Origin: an uncultured Blautia sp.
GTDB taxonomy: Bacteria > Bacillota > Clostridia > Lachnospirales > Lachnospiraceae
Reading direction: 5' to 3'
Assembly: GCA_945872375.1 (NCBI GenBank)
Contig: CAMBYR010000087.1
Coordinates: 1-7,796 of the forward strand
DNA length: 7,796 nucleotides
Shown: positions 7,448 to 7,796 of the stretch, piece after piece
Position numbering within the stretch: the stretch's first letter is position 1
How the letters are laid out: each line of letters opens with the position of its first letter
Program-made: the position numbers and the translations under genes
The notes under the pieces: generated by a model
Seen by the model: the letters and a program-made list of their open reading frames with translations, nothing else
What the model was told of the DNA's origin: nothing
Database searches by the model: none

Positions 7448-7485
7448 GACATTTGTTTTCCTAAAATATCATCTGATTTTTTTAT

Positions 7486-7515
7486 ATTGTATCACACATT
7501 CATACATACGTTCAA
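7486..7515 (-). promoter_or_regulatory. Sigma-A type promoter for the kinase/binding-protein operon
   Basis: Reading the minus strand, TTGAAC (7515-7510) and TACAAT (7491-7486) are separated by 18 bases, and the -10 is preceded by TGA, giving an extended -10 element. Transcription would start near 7479, leaving a leader of about 210 bases before the GTG. A short perfect dyad overlaps the -35 box. Confidence 0.6.
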
Positions 7516-7518
7516 CGT
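7508..7518. repeat. Dyad over the -35 box (possible operator)
   Basis: ACGTT-C-AACGT is a perfect 5+1+5 inverted repeat that covers the whole predicted -35 hexamer of the kinase promoter. A protein bound here would block RNA polymerase. It is short, so coincidence cannot be excluded. Confidence 0.35.
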
Positions 7519-7549
7519 TATTATATATTTGTCATAAAGTGTTACTTTT

Positions 7550-7564
7550 GTAAATCAAATTTAC
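7550..7564. repeat. Inverted repeat in the divergent control region
   Basis: GTAAAT-CAA-ATTTAC is a perfect 6+3+6 dyad lying between the two divergent promoters, about 55-70 bases upstream of the reductase -10 and about 35 upstream of the kinase -35. It could be an operator or activator site for either gene. The rest of 7516-7617 shows no coding region and nothing else I can name. Confidence 0.35.
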
Positions 7565-7617
7565 GTTTTACACAGCCTCCTACTCATAAAAATCTACTCC
7601 CACAATCGCCAAAGTTA

Positions 7618-7626
7618 TGGTACAAT
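7618..7626 (+). promoter_or_regulatory. Extended -10 promoter for the aldo/keto reductase gene
   Basis: TGG-TACAAT is an extended -10 element with transcription start expected near 7633. No good -35 hexamer is visible 16-18 bases upstream, which is tolerated with the TGn extension. The 5' leader would be about 45 bases and holds the GAGGAGG ribosome binding site at 7663-7669. Confidence 0.5.
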
Positions 7627-7677
7627 CCAGATAAACGGAGTAATTTGGGTCGAATTAAAGCAGAGGAGGAAAAAGTT

Positions 7678-7796
7678 ATGAAACAGATCACATTGGGAAC
7701 CACAGGCATTACCGTCTGTCAGAATGCATTTGGCGCATTGCCGATTCAGAGAGTCAGTCTCGATGAAGCAGTCGCCATTCTGCAAAGAGCCTACGA
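7678..7796 (+). CDS. Aldo/keto reductase, N-terminal fragment (cut by window end)
   Basis: Only the first 39 codons are present. The ATG at 7678 follows a strong GAGGAGG (7663-7669) with 8 bases between. The peptide begins MKQITLGTTGITV and continues with FGALPIQRVSLDEAVAILQRAY, the typical opening of the aldo/keto reductase TIM barrel: a first strand with LG-x-TG, then FG-x-LP and the first helix. Members reduce carbonyls with NAD(P)H in the cytoplasm; the catalytic tetrad and any C-terminal iron-sulfur extension lie beyond the window, so substrate and subfamily cannot be judged. It is divergent from the kinase operon and has its own promoter, so shared regulation is possible but not shown. 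Confidence 0.85.
   Translation, partial: MKQITLGTTGITVCQNAFGALPIQRVSLDEAVAILQRAY

Noticed and set aside
1..7796. Mobile element, phage genes, CRISPR array, toxin-antitoxin or defence system
   Set aside because: No transposase, integrase, terminal repeats, spaced direct repeats or small paired genes were seen on either strand.

Overview
The window looks like chromosomal DNA from a spore-forming gut-type Clostridia, most likely Lachnospiraceae. This is inferred from strong GGAGG-type ribosome binding sites, a SpmA spore-maturation homologue, and the protein style of the large dCache hybrid histidine kinase and the lipoprotein binding protein. There is no sign of phage, insertion sequence, CRISPR, rRNA or tRNA.

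Layout: (1) 83-1753, plus strand, a GH13 oligo-1,6-glucosidase/isomaltase-type enzyme with a complete catalytic triad. (2) 1759-1813, a long dyad that can end transcription from both sides. (3) 1819-2430, minus strand, spmA without an adjacent spmB, preceded by a possible sporulation (sigma-E-like) promoter. (4) 2495-2516, a terminator closing the next minus-strand unit. (5) 2537-7269, minus strand, a two-gene unit: a 1038-residue dCache-PAS-HisKA-HATPase-REC-REC hybrid kinase (starting at a GTG), then a lipoprotein sugar-type solute-binding protein. Their stop and start overlap as ATGA. (6) 7270-7677, an AT-rich divergent control region with promoters for both directions, several dyads, and a terminator-like hairpin in the kinase leader. 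(7) 7678-7796, plus strand, the start of an aldo/keto reductase gene cut by the window end.

How the genes may work together: the kinase and binding protein form a compact, translationally coupled cassette. It has no permease, no ATPase and no DNA-binding response regulator inside the window. The simplest reading is a sensory module in which a surface-anchored binding protein presents a ligand to the extracellular dCache domain, as in other binding-protein-assisted sensors such as LuxP/LuxQ and ChvE/VirA. The output partner would be encoded elsewhere. This is inference. The cassette and its long leader with an attenuator-like hairpin are the most interesting parts of the window. The glucosidase, spmA and reductase appear to be ordinary, independently transcribed neighbours.
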